A stretch of DNA of 64,000 nt from Endocalyx cinctus (Eukaryota > Ascomycota > Sordariomycetes > Amphisphaeriales > Apiosporaceae): positions 124,001 to 188,000 of the forward strand of contig BCKC01000009.1 in the NCBI GenBank assembly GCA_001600455.1, read 5' to 3'. Both the position numbers and the translations under genes were made by a program. Each line of letters starts with the position of its first letter. Position 1 is the stretch's first letter. Below are positions 1-10,921 of the stretch, piece by piece. A model generated the notes under the pieces. The model saw only the letters and a program-made list of their open reading frames with translations. It had not been told where the DNA came from and searched no databases.

Positions 1-61
1 AATTAAACCGAAGAAATATGAGAAAAATAGAGAGAAGAGAGAAGAGCAAAAAGGAAACAAG

Positions 62-89
62 AATAAAATAAAATAAAATAAAATAAAAC
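62..89. repeat. (AAAAT)n microsatellite
   Basis: About five tandem copies of a 5-base AAAAT-type unit in A-rich spacer. Confidence 0.8.
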
Positions 90-337
90 AACAACAAAAA
101 AAAAAGGACGGTATTCGTTACATTTGTTTCATAGAAAAAAATAATCGGTTTCCACCCGCAATAGGTACAAATTTCCCGTCGCTTATCACCCGGCCCAAGT
201 CAGCCAGGGGTAGGTAATCTACCTAATCCTATTCTAAGCATTCTATAGGCCATCTCAACAAAAAGAATCCACTAACGGGAATAATATCTACAAGGGGGCG
301 TATAACGGGAAATGTCATAGCTCTATCCCCCAGCTAT

Positions 338-366
338 CCAATCTGCCAATCTGCCAATCTGCCAAT
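338..366. repeat. 8-base tandem repeat CTGCCAAT
   Basis: Three and a half copies of an 8-base unit (CCAATCTG in another phase). It lies in spacer about 550 bases beyond the SGF29 stop codon. Confidence 0.8.
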
Positions 367-916
367 TTACCCCTGAGTCCTCGACCTACCTACATACGTA
401 CATACATATACATACCTATACATACGCAGTAGTATACATATATAGCCGCCTATGTGATCCCGTTACAGTATACATGTATGCACTATAAACACTTTGACAC
501 TTAATATATACCTTAGGTAAGAATATATCATATACTTACTTTTACTTAGTATAGAATACTTAAATAGTAAATCAGTATTCCAACCATCCCCCCCTATATG
601 TTGCATTGGTTTCAATTTCAACATCGACATCGTGATCAAGTAGAGAAGAATCCTATAGTAGTAGTAACAGTAATATTAGTAGTAGTAGAGGTATAGAAAT
701 CCTTCATAATTCAGACAACGTCATGCCTCCCCGACTGATATATGTGTCCACCTCTATCTACACCTACTTTCTCTCTACTACATCTAGTGTTGACAACATA
801 CTAATTATCCCCTCTATTCCATATCGAAAAAGACACCCCGGCGCCATCAATTAGTTTGACCAACAATAAAAAAGGTCAACAGAAGAAGGGGAAAAAAAAA
901 AAAAAAAACACATGCG

Positions 917-2318
917 TTAACCTCGATATTCAACCACGTAACGTCTCGTAACCGCTTGCATAGTATTCTGACTCTCTTCCCCTTCGAATTTGAGGTTCAC
1001 CTTACCATCGCCATCCATACCCATCACCTCCGCTTTATAGAACGTCGTTGTGTTGGGATAGAGCGCAAGTACTACCCTGCCATTCTCCAACGGCGGTAAT
1101 ACCGTACCGTCCTTCGGTATCAGAATCATGCTGCTCGCGCTAGTCTTGAAGTCTTTCTGGTGGCCGGCCTCGTCCACGTCCGCGTCGAGCACCTTGTATC
1201 GCCGCGACTTACCCTCCCCGCGCACTTCCATCACGATTCCCAGGATCCAGTCCGACTGCTCTCCCGGGTTCGGCGCTTTGGGTTTGAACGCGACCTCGTC
1301 GTCCTTCGCAAACGTTTGCTTCCGGTTCAGAGCGTTGGAAGCGCTCGATCCCGCCGATTGAGGCTCCACGCTGCCCGCCTTAGCCGCCGGCGTCGATCGA
1401 TCCATCTTAGCTTCTCTTTCCGGTTTGCTGCTACCACCCATACGACGCGGTAAGTTCGAGTTAGGAGACGGTACCGGCGAATCAGGGTACGTATCGTACA
1501 TGGATTCAGCCTTGGCTCGCTGCGCCGCTCGCGAAGTGCTGGCCTCTTGCTGCTCTTCCTCCGACTTGATCACCGCCCTAAGTACTTCCAAGTTGCGGAT
1601 CGATTCCGAGAGCTTGGCATGAGCGGTATCGTTGATCTTCACTCCTCGACGTAACACGCCGTCGAGACTGGCAAAGTCCGACGAGCTCAAATCTAAAGGA
1701 TAGCGAAATTAGTCTTTTTCTGTAGAGCTTTATACAAAGTCATAAGGTTAGAAAAGAATAAAAAGAATAATAAAAAAACATACTGCCTTTGTTTCTTTTC
1801 TCCACCATGGCCTTGTCCTGGTCACGGATGTCGAGGATGTTGCCGTTGCTCTCGTTGACAACATCAACTACGCCGCGAATCTTGTCTTGGATCTCCTTCC
1901 ATAGCGCTAGTTCCTCGCCGTGGTGCGAATCTGTCTCGCTATTCCGGTTCGCAGCCCGACGCTGGTTTCCGCGTGCCGACATATCTGGCGCGTTTAAACT
2001 GGGGCCTGATAGGCTAGATACTCCAGAAGTAGTAAGAGGGGTGCGGGATTGGGGTTTGACAGAACTTTCTGGTAATGAAAGGGACTCAAGTTTCCTGACT
2101 ATACTAGATTCACCGGGCGCGGCCGTCGCTCGGTTCTCCGAGTCGGAGCTGGGATGGTCAACAGGGCGATGTGCGGACGCAGATACGGAGTCAGAAATAG
2201 AGGCTGAAGGTGTTCCAGAAAATACGGGACGCCGACGACTCCGAGATGGCGGAGTCCAAGCAGGACCAAGATCGCTGACGAGATTATTCTGTTCTTTTTT
2301 CCCTTTATTAGCACCCAT
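917..2318 (-). CDS. SGF29: SAGA complex subunit SGF29 (tandem Tudor)
   Basis: Two exons, 1784-2318 and 917-1692, joined across a 91-base intron (donor GTATGT, acceptor TTTAG), giving 436 residues. The join reads GGC-A|AT-TTG and closes in frame. The C-terminal third (about 305-436) is an SGF29-type tandem Tudor domain: it holds the YPNTTTFY element (aromatic residues near 390 and 397) and the FEGEE element (Phe near 414), which in this family form the pocket for methylated Lys4 of histone H3. The N-terminal half is Ser/Pro-rich and disordered with a short helical stretch around the exon join. In yeast and animals SGF29 belongs to the SAGA histone acetyltransferase module and recruits it to promoters. 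The start is the first ATG of exon 1 (MGANKGKK). It is divergent from the PMI gene. The family call rests on the Tudor motifs; the N-terminus is poorly conserved. Confidence 0.9.
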
Positions 2319-3690
2319 GACGTCTGATTGAAGGATAACAGTAGCGATAGGTTAAAGTCTGATGAGAAGGAATGATGGACAGAAAGAATATAGTAGAAAG
2401 TATGTTGACACCAGGTTTCGTCGATTCTTGTAAACCAATATAGGAAGCGAGGTGTAATTAATTTAAAAAAAAAAAAAAATAGAGTAAACACTTGATATAC
2501 ATAATGATATGGACAAGACGATGTATCTAATCAATAAGAATGATTACGCCGACTTTACCTACCTCCAGATACTTAAGAATGATCACCTGAATTGAATTAC
2601 CTTTTATATTTAATCTTTCTTTCTATTCTGAAAGTATATGATGGATAATAAATAGGAAGGAGCTCCTTCAAAAAAATAAATAAATAACAAATAAAGAAAG
2701 AAATAAAAGTAATGTAATTATACCTAGGTAAGTATTTTTAAGTGAGGTAAAGAAGCTATTCGCACAAGTGTATAAAAGTATGGAGGAGACAAAAAAGAAA
2801 GTTACAATAACTAAAAGAGAATCATGGAGTATCACACAATAAATCCTAAGTCATAATAATAGTAAGTAACATAAAATGGACAAGTATCCGGATCCATATG
2901 GATATATAAACATGGGATAGTATGGTTCAAGTTGAAGCTTTTCATACCCGTGTATCTACCTAGGTAGGTATGTGCGTATCAAGATGAAGTGTAAACAGCC
3001 CTGGAAGGCTTCTCTAAATAATTATGTAATAAGGATAACTGCCCAGGTGGGACTTATATTATGGAAGAGGTAGGCGGTGAAGCAAAGTATTCATTACCTA
3101 AGATACTTAGGTACCTACCTAACCTACTTAAGTAAATAAGTAGGTACAGAACCTAGGGGAAATACTTGACTACTTGGAAAGGTACCGTACTATTCATAGC
3201 GTCTCCCCTAAATAGGAAGAGGGGCAATCAAGAATCAATTGCGGGGTTAATTATTAGCGTAGTTGTCAAGTTACCTAATGTTAAACATATGACGATATTG
3301 CCGGTGCTCGCGAGTACCTATACTAAATGCCTAAGGGTTAAATACCTGGATGCCATCAGTGTTCTAGGTGTACCTAATAAGTAGTCTTCAGCTACCCACT
3401 AAGTATTACTAGGTACTTAAAGACACCATAATATCTTTTAAGGTTATTAGGTATTACCTACCTAAGGTAATTAATTACTTAGTACCTACCAGTACTTTAG
3501 ATACTCTTTAGTATTCTGTTGACATCAAAGTTAAATATCTCGTCAAGAAAGTTTTCTCTTTATATGATACAAAGTTCAACCCATCTTTAATCCTTTAAAA
3601 AATAACTATAACTTCATCATTTTTTTATTTTCATAATTTATACTCATATTCATATTCATACTCATATTCATTCCTCTACCCATTTTGAAT
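2319..3690. other. Divergent promoter region, SGF29 / PMI
   Basis: A 1.37 kb AT-rich spacer between two divergent starts. The part from about 3090 to 3490 is dense in TACCTA/TAGGTA words, including a CCTAGG-centred one at 2957-2970. Just before the PMI start there is a T/C-rich run and repeated TCATAT units (about 3640-3675), a pyrimidine-rich leader typical of fungal genes. A small open frame at 3166-3384 has no ATG start and no recognisable features. Confidence 0.6.
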
Positions 3691-5058
3691 ATGGTGCTTC
3701 CCGTTCCTCTCTTTAGACTCCAATGTGGAGTGAACTCCTATGACTGGGGGAAAATTGGTCAAGAGTCTGCTGCCGCAAAGTTCGCCGCTGCCACACCTTC
3801 AGATAGTTTAAACATACAGTCCGACAAGCCTTACGCTGAGTTATGGATGGGAACTCATCCTTCCAATCCTTCCAAACATCTCGAGTCCGGACAGACTCTT
3901 CTTGATCTGATACAATCTAATCAAATGCTCCTTGCGCCTTCTGTCAAGGCTAAATACGGTGAAAAACTTCCTTTTCTCTTCAAAGTCTTATCCATCAACA
4001 AGGCTCTCTCTATCCAAGCCCACCCCAACAAGAAGCTGGCCGAACAATTACACGCCAATGATCCCAAGAATTACCCCGATGACAACCATAAACCTGAGAT
4101 GGCTATTGCCATCACTGAATTCGAGGGTTTGTGCGGATTTCGTCCTCTCGACGAGATCGCTCATTTTCTCTCTTCCGTCCCGTCCGTACGAGAGCTTGTC
4201 GGCGAAGATATCGCCAAGGCTTTCATCGCCACCGTACGGGGCCAAGAAAGTGACGCTTCCTCCGAATCTACCACGCAGAACAAGCGACAACTCCAGTCTG
4301 CCTTCACCGCTCTCGTGCAGTCTACCCCTGATGCTGTAGCGAACGCGGCCAAATCCCTCGTCGCCGAGGCCGAGAGCAAGGGGGCCGAGTTTGCCAACGG
4401 TGGTACGGAGTCTACGAGCGGAACGGTCATGTCGGAGCTGGTTATTCGTCTGAACAAAGAATTTCCCGACGACATCGGACTCTTCGTCCTTTTCTTCCTC
4501 AACTACGTCCAACTCTCGCCCGGCGAGGCTTTATTCCTCCAGGCGGACGACATCCACGCCTACCTCTCCGGTGATATCATCGAGTGCATGGCCGCGAGCG
4601 ACAACGTCGTGCGCGCCGGATTTACTCCCAAATTTAAGGACGTCAAGACCCTAACCGATATGCTGACGTACAACTACGCGCCAATCGAGGAGCAGAAAAT
4701 GCACCCGACCGAATATCACTTCGCCACCCTCAACCGGGCCGCTTACAGCTCGGCGTCGGAAGCCATATTATACGACCCGCCTATTGACGAATTCAGCGTC
4801 ATCAGGACCAACTTGAAAGGTAACGCATCCAAGGTGACTTTTGACCCCATCGACGGCCCTAGTATCGTCCTTTGCACAAACGGCAAGGGCAAGATATCGG
4901 TAGGATCCAAGACTTGCGAGATAAAGCAAGGTTTCGTGTACTTTGTCGGTGCTACCGCGCAGTTGATACTGGAGTCCGAGGGTGAGCCGGATGACGAGTT
5001 CATCACGTTCAAGGCCTTCTGCGAGGTTGAAGATCATAGTAACGGAGCACAACTATGA
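3691..5058 (+). CDS. PMI40: Mannose-6-phosphate isomerase (type I PMI)
   Basis: A single exon of 455 residues. The enzyme interconverts fructose 6-phosphate and mannose 6-phosphate in the cytosol, feeding GDP-mannose for glycosylation, GPI anchors and cell-wall mannans. Type I PMI hallmarks are visible: the IQAHPNK motif with zinc ligands Gln109 and His111, the HKPEMA motif with Glu136, the [10 protein letters not shown] motif with His289, and the catalytic Arg308 in NVVRAGF. Length is close to the yeast enzyme (about 430). The start was set at the ATG at 3691; the reading frame is open two codons further but only from a TTG. No intron is needed to keep the frame. The neighbour SGF29 is divergent; the GPI-type gene downstream is convergent. 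Confidence 0.96.
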   Translation: MVLPVPLFRLQCGVNSYDWGKIGQESAAAKFAAATPSDSLNIQSDKPYAELWMGTHPSNPSKHLESGQTLLDLIQSNQMLLAPSVKAKYGEKLPFLFKVLSINKALSIQAHPNKKLAEQLHANDPKNYPDDNHKPEMAIAITEFEGLCGFRPLDEIAHFLSSVPSVRELVGEDIAKAFIATVRGQESDASSESTTQNKRQLQSAFTALVQSTPDAVANAAKSLVAEAESKGAEFANGGTESTSGTVMSELVIRLNKEFPDDIGLFVLFFLNYVQLSPGEALFLQADDIHAYLSGDIIECMAASDNVVRAGFTPKFKDVKTLTDMLTYNYAPIEEQKMHPTEYHFATLNRAAYSSASEAILYDPPIDEFSVIRTNLKGNASKVTFDPIDGPSIVLCTNGKGKISVGSKTCEIKQGFVYFVGATAQLILESEGEPDDEFITFKAFCEVEDHSNGAQL

Positions 5059-5645
5059 TTAGTTGTCATTTCATAAGTTTTTACGAGTAACTGGGGGAAA
5101 AAACGGTGTTGTGATAATCAAGAGATATACACGTGGAAATTTTGAGCACTACTGCATAGATTGGTAATGCCTAGTAGGGAAGAAAAGCAAAGAGATATCC
5201 TCACAAGTTAGAGTAATTAGATAACGGTGAAACCTTTTCTTTTCGATTACCCTAGGTTTAAATAATCTCAGATTTGGGCGTGAGTCTACTTGACCGATAT
5301 TGCGGCGCTGATACCGTACACATGATAATTCGTCTCCAAACTTAGTGAATTTGACTCAATATGAAATTTCGTAATCAATACTGAAATTTCTTAGACATAT
5401 GAAAAGTCTAAAGAAAATTGAAAAGGAGAAGCCGCCGCATAAACGAGACCCAAACCGAGTGTATCCAAAAACTCCCGTATATCCAATAACCCCACAAATA
5501 GCTTATTATATTTACATCAAATCATAAAGTCGTTTTTATATGTTCATACACGCATCAACTCCCGCGAGGAGAGAGAGTTTTCTCTCTCCTCCCACTCCAC
5601 GGACGACCCGAAATGAAACAAACCCCCAAAAATATTCCATCTCAC
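5059..5645. other. Convergent 3' spacer
   Basis: A 587-base spacer between convergent genes (PMI and the GPI-type protein). It is AT-rich and should hold both 3' UTRs. I see no gene in it. Confidence 0.7.
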
Positions 5646-6164
5646 CTAGCTCGCGCCTAAGACGATTCCCGCGACCAAGCCCAAAACGAGGGCGAAGACG
5701 GCCGCCGCGCCCGTCGACGGAGCGGGCGCGGCGGCGCTTCCCGAGGCGGCGCCGACCGCGAGGATGGGCTCGTGCCACCCGCACTGGGTCTCGCGCGGGA
5801 ACGAGACGCACGTGTAGTACGTCGTCTGCGTGTACGTCTGGCCGTCGGGCGCCACGATGAGCGGCGAATCGTCTTGCGATCCCGCCGAGGCCGCGTTGCT
5901 CGCCGCGGCCACGGCGGCGGCCGTCTCGTGGAAGACGCCGCCTACGACGGTCGGAGAAGGCGTTTGCGTCGGCGCGGGAAGAAGAGCGGACGAGCCGGTA
6001 TCCGCCGTGGCTGCGGTGAGGAAGTAGCCGTCGCTTCGGAGCTGAAGCTTGTGCTCCGAGGGGGTGGCGGTTGGAGGGGCTTGGGGTGCGGCCAGGGATA
6101 GGGTGAGATGGGTGAGGGAGAGGGAGAGGGAAAGGAGGAGACTGGTGATGGTAGTTGGCCGCAT
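5646..6164 (-). CDS. Small secreted GPI-anchored-type protein
   Basis: A single exon of 172 residues. The N-terminus (MRPTTIT, then a Leu/Ser-rich hydrophobic run to about residue 25 ending in LAAPQA) looks like a signal peptide. The C-terminus is a Gly/Ser/Ala stretch followed by a hydrophobic tail (about 152-172, ALVLGLVAGIVLG), the usual layout of a GPI-anchor signal. The middle is Ala/Thr/Ser/Pro-rich, as in wall-linked proteins, and has one pair of cysteines in a YTC...TQCGWHEP segment near residue 120-135, which may form a disulfide. The likely site is the plasma membrane or cell wall. I do not recognise a named family. The region is GC-rich compared with its flanks, as expected of coding sequence here. 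Confidence 0.8.
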   Translation of the reverse strand: MRPTTITSLLLSLSLSLTHLTLSLAAPQAPPTATPSEHKLQLRSDGYFLTAATADTGSSALLPAPTQTPSPTVVGGVFHETAAAVAAASNAASAGSQDDSPLIVAPDGQTYTQTTYYTCVSFPRETQCGWHEPILAVGAASGSAAAPAPSTGAAAVFALVLGLVAGIVLGAS

Positions 6165-8335
6165 TTTCGCAAGAAGAGTTTTTTTTTCTTCCTCTCTTCT
6201 TCTTGTTCTTTTTAAGACAACAACTGCAGAATGAATGTTGTCGAAGGAGGGCTTGGGTTTGCAGATTATTTAAGCAACAGCCTGGTTGCGATGAGGTGGA
6301 GAGTAGGACCGATAGAGTTAAGTATGTCGTGGAGCAAAAGAAGCAGCACAGCTGCTGATATTTTGTTAGATAGAATTAGAACGTAAAAAAATAATAAAGA
6401 TATATTTCAACAAGAAGATTATGAGACGACGAACGACTGATTACCTGATCTATCGCATGTCCTAACGAAGACGATTAATGATAAATCGGAAGAAAGAAGA
6501 GAGCGGGAATAATCACGAACAGAGGAATGACGATATCTCACAGATATATTTCAATCCAAACTAGCCGTATCATCCTCATGCGTGTATGTCTTAATTTCGC
6601 TCAACTAACATACAGTAATATGGATATAGCTAACCAGTCATTTCTCGAAATGCCTAGATATGCAAAAAAAAAAAAAAAAAAAAAAAAAAATCCAGGTTTT
6701 TTTTATCCAGTGATTCCACCATCCCTTCCCCACCACCTCCCTCATCTCTGAATAAGAATCTTCCACAAGCAGACTCCTCTCGATGAAGAAAAAAGAGAAT
6801 AATTCTTATGCTACGTCAGAGCCCAAAGATTCGGCTCTTAAACGGTTGGTTATCGGGCCACGTCGTTCGCGGCCAGGAGGGAAAATACTTGTCGCAGGTG
6901 CTAAGGGGTTTGGTGGCGAAGGGGATATTTGATTGGTTGATCTCGTTTTCTGATTTCTACGATTTATCAATCCTATCCAATCCAATTATGCAACTAACTA
7001 ACTTTTCTTACACTTTGTTAATAAATAATATTTACATATTCAATATTTAATTAACTTGGAAGTTAAATATACTTAATAAATACATACACGTAAACTCTGC
7101 ACTTCTAAAAGCTAACTACTAGGTAATTACAAGAGTTCTACTTTTCTTATACTCTGCCTGTCTGCGTCACAACTGTGTCTGTCGAGAGTAGAGGGACCTG
7201 AGAGATTCAGATAGTAAGTTTTGCGGAGTTTGTTTTCTCGACGACTAGAAATAAAGAAACGATACCCTGGAGGGAGGATGTCCTCTATGGTTGTCGCAAG
7301 CCCACCGTACACATAAAGCACGAGGAGTGAGACCCCCCGGCTAGACAAAGGCAAGGGTACCGGAGATTGTCGAACTCTTCTATCATTAGACCTACAAGTG
7401 CAGGGAAAATAGTCGGGATCGTCTCTTAACAGACTTTGCCGAAAGGGATATCAATGCTTGCTGGCATATTTATAAGAAAGCGAACGAGATCCCGGGTTTT
7501 CTAGTCGCTGTAGTCGTTGTAGTTGTACCTAGAAGGGTTCATAAATCAAGTTAAACACTATGCTAATCATACATCAACCCCCTTTTCTTGTCTAGCTTGG
7601 AGAATTGCGTTACGAAGTATGATGTACTCATAAAACTTCCATAGTGCGAGGATAAAAGAACTCCATACAGCCATGTACTAATTTTACCTAAATCATCAGC
7701 CACAAGACCGTACGTAAGAGTGGTTACTAGGTGTAGATCTTAATTATATTACATATGTTTCAACTCTTCTCGAGTAAACATTAAGTTATCACCTACATGA
7801 AAATCGACAATATAATACTTTATAGCGGTAGAATTTGATAATACATATCTGCTTCTCTCGCCTGGAAAATGTGATCAAATCAACTCCTATAGTTTACTAA
7901 TCCAAAACCCCTATTCATATTTTGAAGAAGAAGAAGAAATAACGATGAATGAGTTTCTCAGTCGTCTCGTAAAAATAATAATAATTTAGTTTCTGGATAT
8001 AAAACATTCTGTGAAAGGATATTTATGTAATTCTGGATATTGAGAATGAGGTGAAAGGTTCACAAAGCCTTTGTCGTTGCATCTTAAACATAGCTTTTGA
8101 TGAATGAAAGACCTTGTGTTTACTGTTGCAAATCTACCCTGTAATAGTCATCCTACGGTTCTGAGTATAAAGTTAAGTTTGATAACTTCTGACTAAAATT
8201 GGGTTTAAAACAGTGAAAACATTAATCTCATCATCTCGTCATCTCGTCATCTAAACATTTCCTTGTCTAATCGATAATATTATATCAGGGTCGATCTAAT
8301 AACCGAAAAGGTAAATATTAAGGTGTAGAATAATC
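6165..8335. other. Intergenic spacer
   Basis: A 2.17 kb AT-rich spacer between divergent genes. It includes an A27 run at 6664-6690 and a GAA-rich stretch near 7925-7940. The small open frames here lack coding character. The first few hundred bases should be the promoter of the minus-strand GPI-type gene; the last few hundred that of the gene at 8336. Confidence 0.6.
6664..6690. repeat. Poly(A) tract, 27 bases
   Basis: Uninterrupted A homopolymer in spacer. Confidence 0.9.
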
Positions 8336-8848
8336 ATGACTTCCTTGATGGACGCTTCTACCCCTGCTATCATGCAGCGGGATGAGATGATAATCGCCGA
8401 GCGCGTAGCCCAGCCGCTCTCCGTCAACCCATCGTGGAGGAGCCTCGTTATCGTCCCCGTCGTCCCCGGTAGCCCGTGTACCATTAGGTGCTACGAGCAC
8501 CTAATCCTGCTTCCGCTCACCTACGTCGTCGCCCACTCCCGCGAGAGTTGCGCGTGCGAGGAGTGCGACGTCATTCTCGTGTACGATTACCTCGAGCGCC
8601 TCTACGCCGAAGCCGAGGAGCGGTTCCGCGACGACGTAGCCTCGCTCGAGCTCGCGCAAGAGCTTATCCACAAAATCAGTGACGAGTTCGACGACGTGAG
8701 CGAGATCGGGTTTGCCGCGCCCCTCAATGTCCCCAATCCGCGGTACCGTGCCTCTTCTTTCCAAAGACGGGAGACCGGTCGCAAGGCGGCCGCTTACAAG
8801 CTCGTCGTCCTCGTGGCTGAAGAGAAAGGTAAGAAAGAGAAAGCGTAG
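8336..8848 (+). CDS. Hypothetical protein, 170 residues
   Basis: A single exon starting at an ATG in good context after AT-rich leader. The frame is markedly GC-rich compared with both flanks, and the drop in GC coincides with its ends, which supports real coding. No family recognised. Visible: a short CACEEC cysteine cluster near residue 73-78, an acidic amphipathic helix rich in Glu/Leu/Ala (about 83-118), and a Lys-rich C-terminus (EEKGKKEKA). No signal peptide and no clear membrane segment; a moderately hydrophobic stretch lies around 37-66. A longer open frame on the opposite strand (8501-9094) looks like a shadow. It stands alone, about 0.5 kb before the Ser-rich gene on the same strand. 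Confidence 0.55.
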   Translation: MTSLMDASTPAIMQRDEMIIAERVAQPLSVNPSWRSLVIVPVVPGSPCTIRCYEHLILLPLTYVVAHSRESCACEECDVILVYDYLERLYAEAEERFRDDVASLELAQELIHKISDEFDDVSEIGFAAPLNVPNPRYRASSFQRRETGRKAAAYKLVVLVAEEKGKKEKA

Positions 8849-9332
8849 ACTACGGCGTGGGGTCTGTGTCGAGTGAGTGAATAGGGGCCGAGGCGAAGAA
8901 GAGATCTTTGTTAGGTGGTTGAAAATGTTTATTTTATGAAGATCTATTGTCTGTTTGTTTCTTTGCTTTATTAGCCATACACAATAATGAATTGTTCCTT
9001 CTTTATCTTTTAGTTTCCTTTGACAATCGTGACTAACTACTCGTATACGTATAATATTGTCAATAATGCTCTTTGACTTCCGCCCGTCAGTCAAATCTGT
9101 AAGAACAAAGCTCGAGTTTTCTCCTTCAGTTGGAAATGGGAATATATATAATCAACTCACCGTAACCTATTCTTCGATCCAGAAATCCCACTGATCACAC
9201 ATTCACACACATAAAGCAACTACTACTATCTCGCATACCCATAATACACTCAGACTATAGAAACCAAACTACCAACTCAGTAGAGATCCTCTCCATCCCC
9301 AAGGTCAGCGAAGAGAGAAAGACGAGATTAAA
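8849..9332. other. Spacer and promoter of the Ser-rich gene
   Basis: A 484-base AT-rich spacer with a TATA-like run near 9143-9152, then a C/A-rich leader up to the ATG at 9333. No gene seen. Confidence 0.6.
9143..9152 (+). promoter_or_regulatory. Possible TATA element
   Basis: TATATATAAT about 180 bases upstream of the ATG at 9333, followed by a CA/CT-rich leader. Placement fits a TATA box with a leader of about 150 bases, but TA-rich runs are common in these spacers. Confidence 0.35.
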
Positions 9333-10304
9333 ATGCCTTCTCACAGCACAGCCATGAGCTTCTTAAAAGTCTTCGCCGGCGGTACCCCAGACAGCAGAAT
9401 CGGCACGGACAACACCGGTCGACAAGGCCTAACCCGATCACGGAAATCTTCTTCCTCCCGTTCCCATTCTCAACCCCGCGAACACCGACAGGGATACGAG
9501 CGGTATTCGTCCCGGCGCTCTTCCACCTCTTCTCACACCCGAGCCATGCCGTCGACGGAATCGCTCCTCAACCCCCGTCCGTCTTCGTCGGGTTCGTGGC
9601 ACGGAGACGGATACCCGGGGGACTATCACTACCCCGACCAAGATTATCATCATCACGATGCTCCGTATCGCGATAATCCCTTCGACGCACCGCTATACGA
9701 AGAAGAGGAGGAAGAGGAAGAAGAATTCTTGTTAGATCTAGGGGCGAAAGAGGCGCACGAACAGTTCACCCAACGCCGACCGGAGGATATTTCGCTCCCG
9801 CCGTCGAGCGACGGCGAGGCAGAGAGCGAGCTCAGGGGACATTCTCCTCAGGTAAGTAGAAAGGGGTATAGTTCCGCCAACGCCGCTTCGATTCTCACTC
9901 CCGATCCGGCCTCTTATTATCGACCAACCCACCCAGCCCCGCCCTCGACCATCTACCCCATAGACTCGGCTTCGAATTACGGAGGTCCTAGATCTCCACC
10001 TCCACCCATGCCACGCATCCCGTCGGTTTACGTTGCCGAACTTCCTTCTTCGCCTACTACGAAACGCGATTCTAGGCATACATCTTCTTCACGTCATTCC
10101 CGCTCCCACGCTTCTTCTTCCAAAGGTAAGGTACCGGCTACTTATTCCAATTCTTTTTCAAAAAATGCGGCAGATGGAGGGAAGTATAATAAGCATGGTC
10201 ATAGCCAGGCCGAAAACACTCTTCATGCCCCATCTATGGCTGAATATCACACCACTTTCACGCATTCCGAATCGAATGCTCCCTATCCCCGTCGTAGTGG
10301 TTAG
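9333..10304 (+). CDS. Disordered Ser/Pro-rich hypothetical protein
   Basis: A single open frame of 323 residues. It is low in complexity: Ser/Arg-rich N-terminus, a His/Asp/Tyr-rich patch (about 90-110), an acidic run of nine consecutive Glu near residue 125-135, then Pro/Ser-rich and Ser/His-rich stretches. No folded domain, signal peptide or membrane segment is visible. Such proteins are common in filamentous ascomycetes and often act as phosphorylated scaffolds, but no function can be assigned from this sequence. A perfect-looking CAG|GTAAGT donor at 9851-9857 lies inside the frame; splicing from it to the nearby acceptors would leave the Ser/Pro-rich frame, so I keep the unspliced model. 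It is convergent with the metallophosphatase gene. Confidence 0.65.
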   Translation: MPSHSTAMSFLKVFAGGTPDSRIGTDNTGRQGLTRSRKSSSSRSHSQPREHRQGYERYSSRRSSTSSHTRAMPSTESLLNPRPSSSGSWHGDGYPGDYHYPDQDYHHHDAPYRDNPFDAPLYEEEEEEEEEFLLDLGAKEAHEQFTQRRPEDISLPPSSDGEAESELRGHSPQVSRKGYSSANAASILTPDPASYYRPTHPAPPSTIYPIDSASNYGGPRSPPPPMPRIPSVYVAELPSSPTTKRDSRHTSSSRHSRSHASSSKGKVPATYSNSFSKNAADGGKYNKHGHSQAENTLHAPSMAEYHTTFTHSESNAPYPRRSG

Positions 10305-10921
10305 AAGTTTCAGGACGGCGGCAGGTATTCTACTGTTTCTAAATCCTGAGCTGCTAGTTCGGCTTCCAAGCGTAGATATTAATATACTAGAGAAAATAAG
10401 ATTGGCGTAACGTAGAGAGAAAAGGGGGGGGCGGGGGGGGCGGGCAGATAAAGCGAGCCGTATATATTTATCTTTTTATTCTAAATTTCGAGACGTATCG
10501 TCTCCTCTTATTCTTGACTTAGTTGACCCTTCGAGCATATTCCTTCTGCAACTTAGCTTCTCCTTATATTTACCACATAGTTTTTTTTTTTTAATAAGAA
10601 CCCAATGGATCTATATAGTTTTCAAATCTTAATTCTCCAAAGAAATAGTTCAATGCTGCCTACCTAACGTGATCATTTCGGCGTACGTGAAAGCGTGTTT
10701 GTTCCCTCTCAAATGACCTTGCCATGAATGAAAATAGAAAGATATGAAGACATTTATTCAGACTCCTTCCTTTTCTACCTATTTTCTCCTAACCGGTCAT
10801 ATTCTCGTAGTGCAATTATTTGCATTCCATATGCCTCCAGCGCCTACTCGAACCTTGAAATCTAACTTAATCCAGTCCCATCATTTCGTTTCATTTCACT
10901 TCTCACCCAATATAGACTACC
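10305..10921. other. Convergent 3' spacer
   Basis: A 617-base spacer between convergent genes. It contains a G-rich run at about 10423-10443 soon after the Ser-rich gene and short T tracts. No gene seen. Confidence 0.65.

Larger units (their letters stand above)
1..916. other. Intergenic, downstream of SGF29
   Basis: AT-rich spacer at the window edge. It holds an (AAAAT)n run at about 62-89, an 8-base tandem (CTGCCAAT) at 338-366, several TAGGTA/TACCTA words and a short (AGT)n-rich stretch near 655-690. I see no coding frame. The bases just below 917 probably carry the 3' UTR of the minus-strand SGF29 gene. Confidence 0.7.

Noticed and set aside
3166..3384. 72-residue frame in the SGF29/PMI spacer
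   Set aside because: No ATG start; lies in TAGGTA/TACCTA-rich DNA.
9851..9963. Possible intron in the Ser-rich gene (CAG|GTAAGT donor)
   Set aside because: Acceptors at 9936 and 9963 shift the frame; the first runs at once into a stop and the second leads to a hydrophobic, unrelated-looking frame, while the unspliced frame keeps the same Ser/Pro-rich character throughout.
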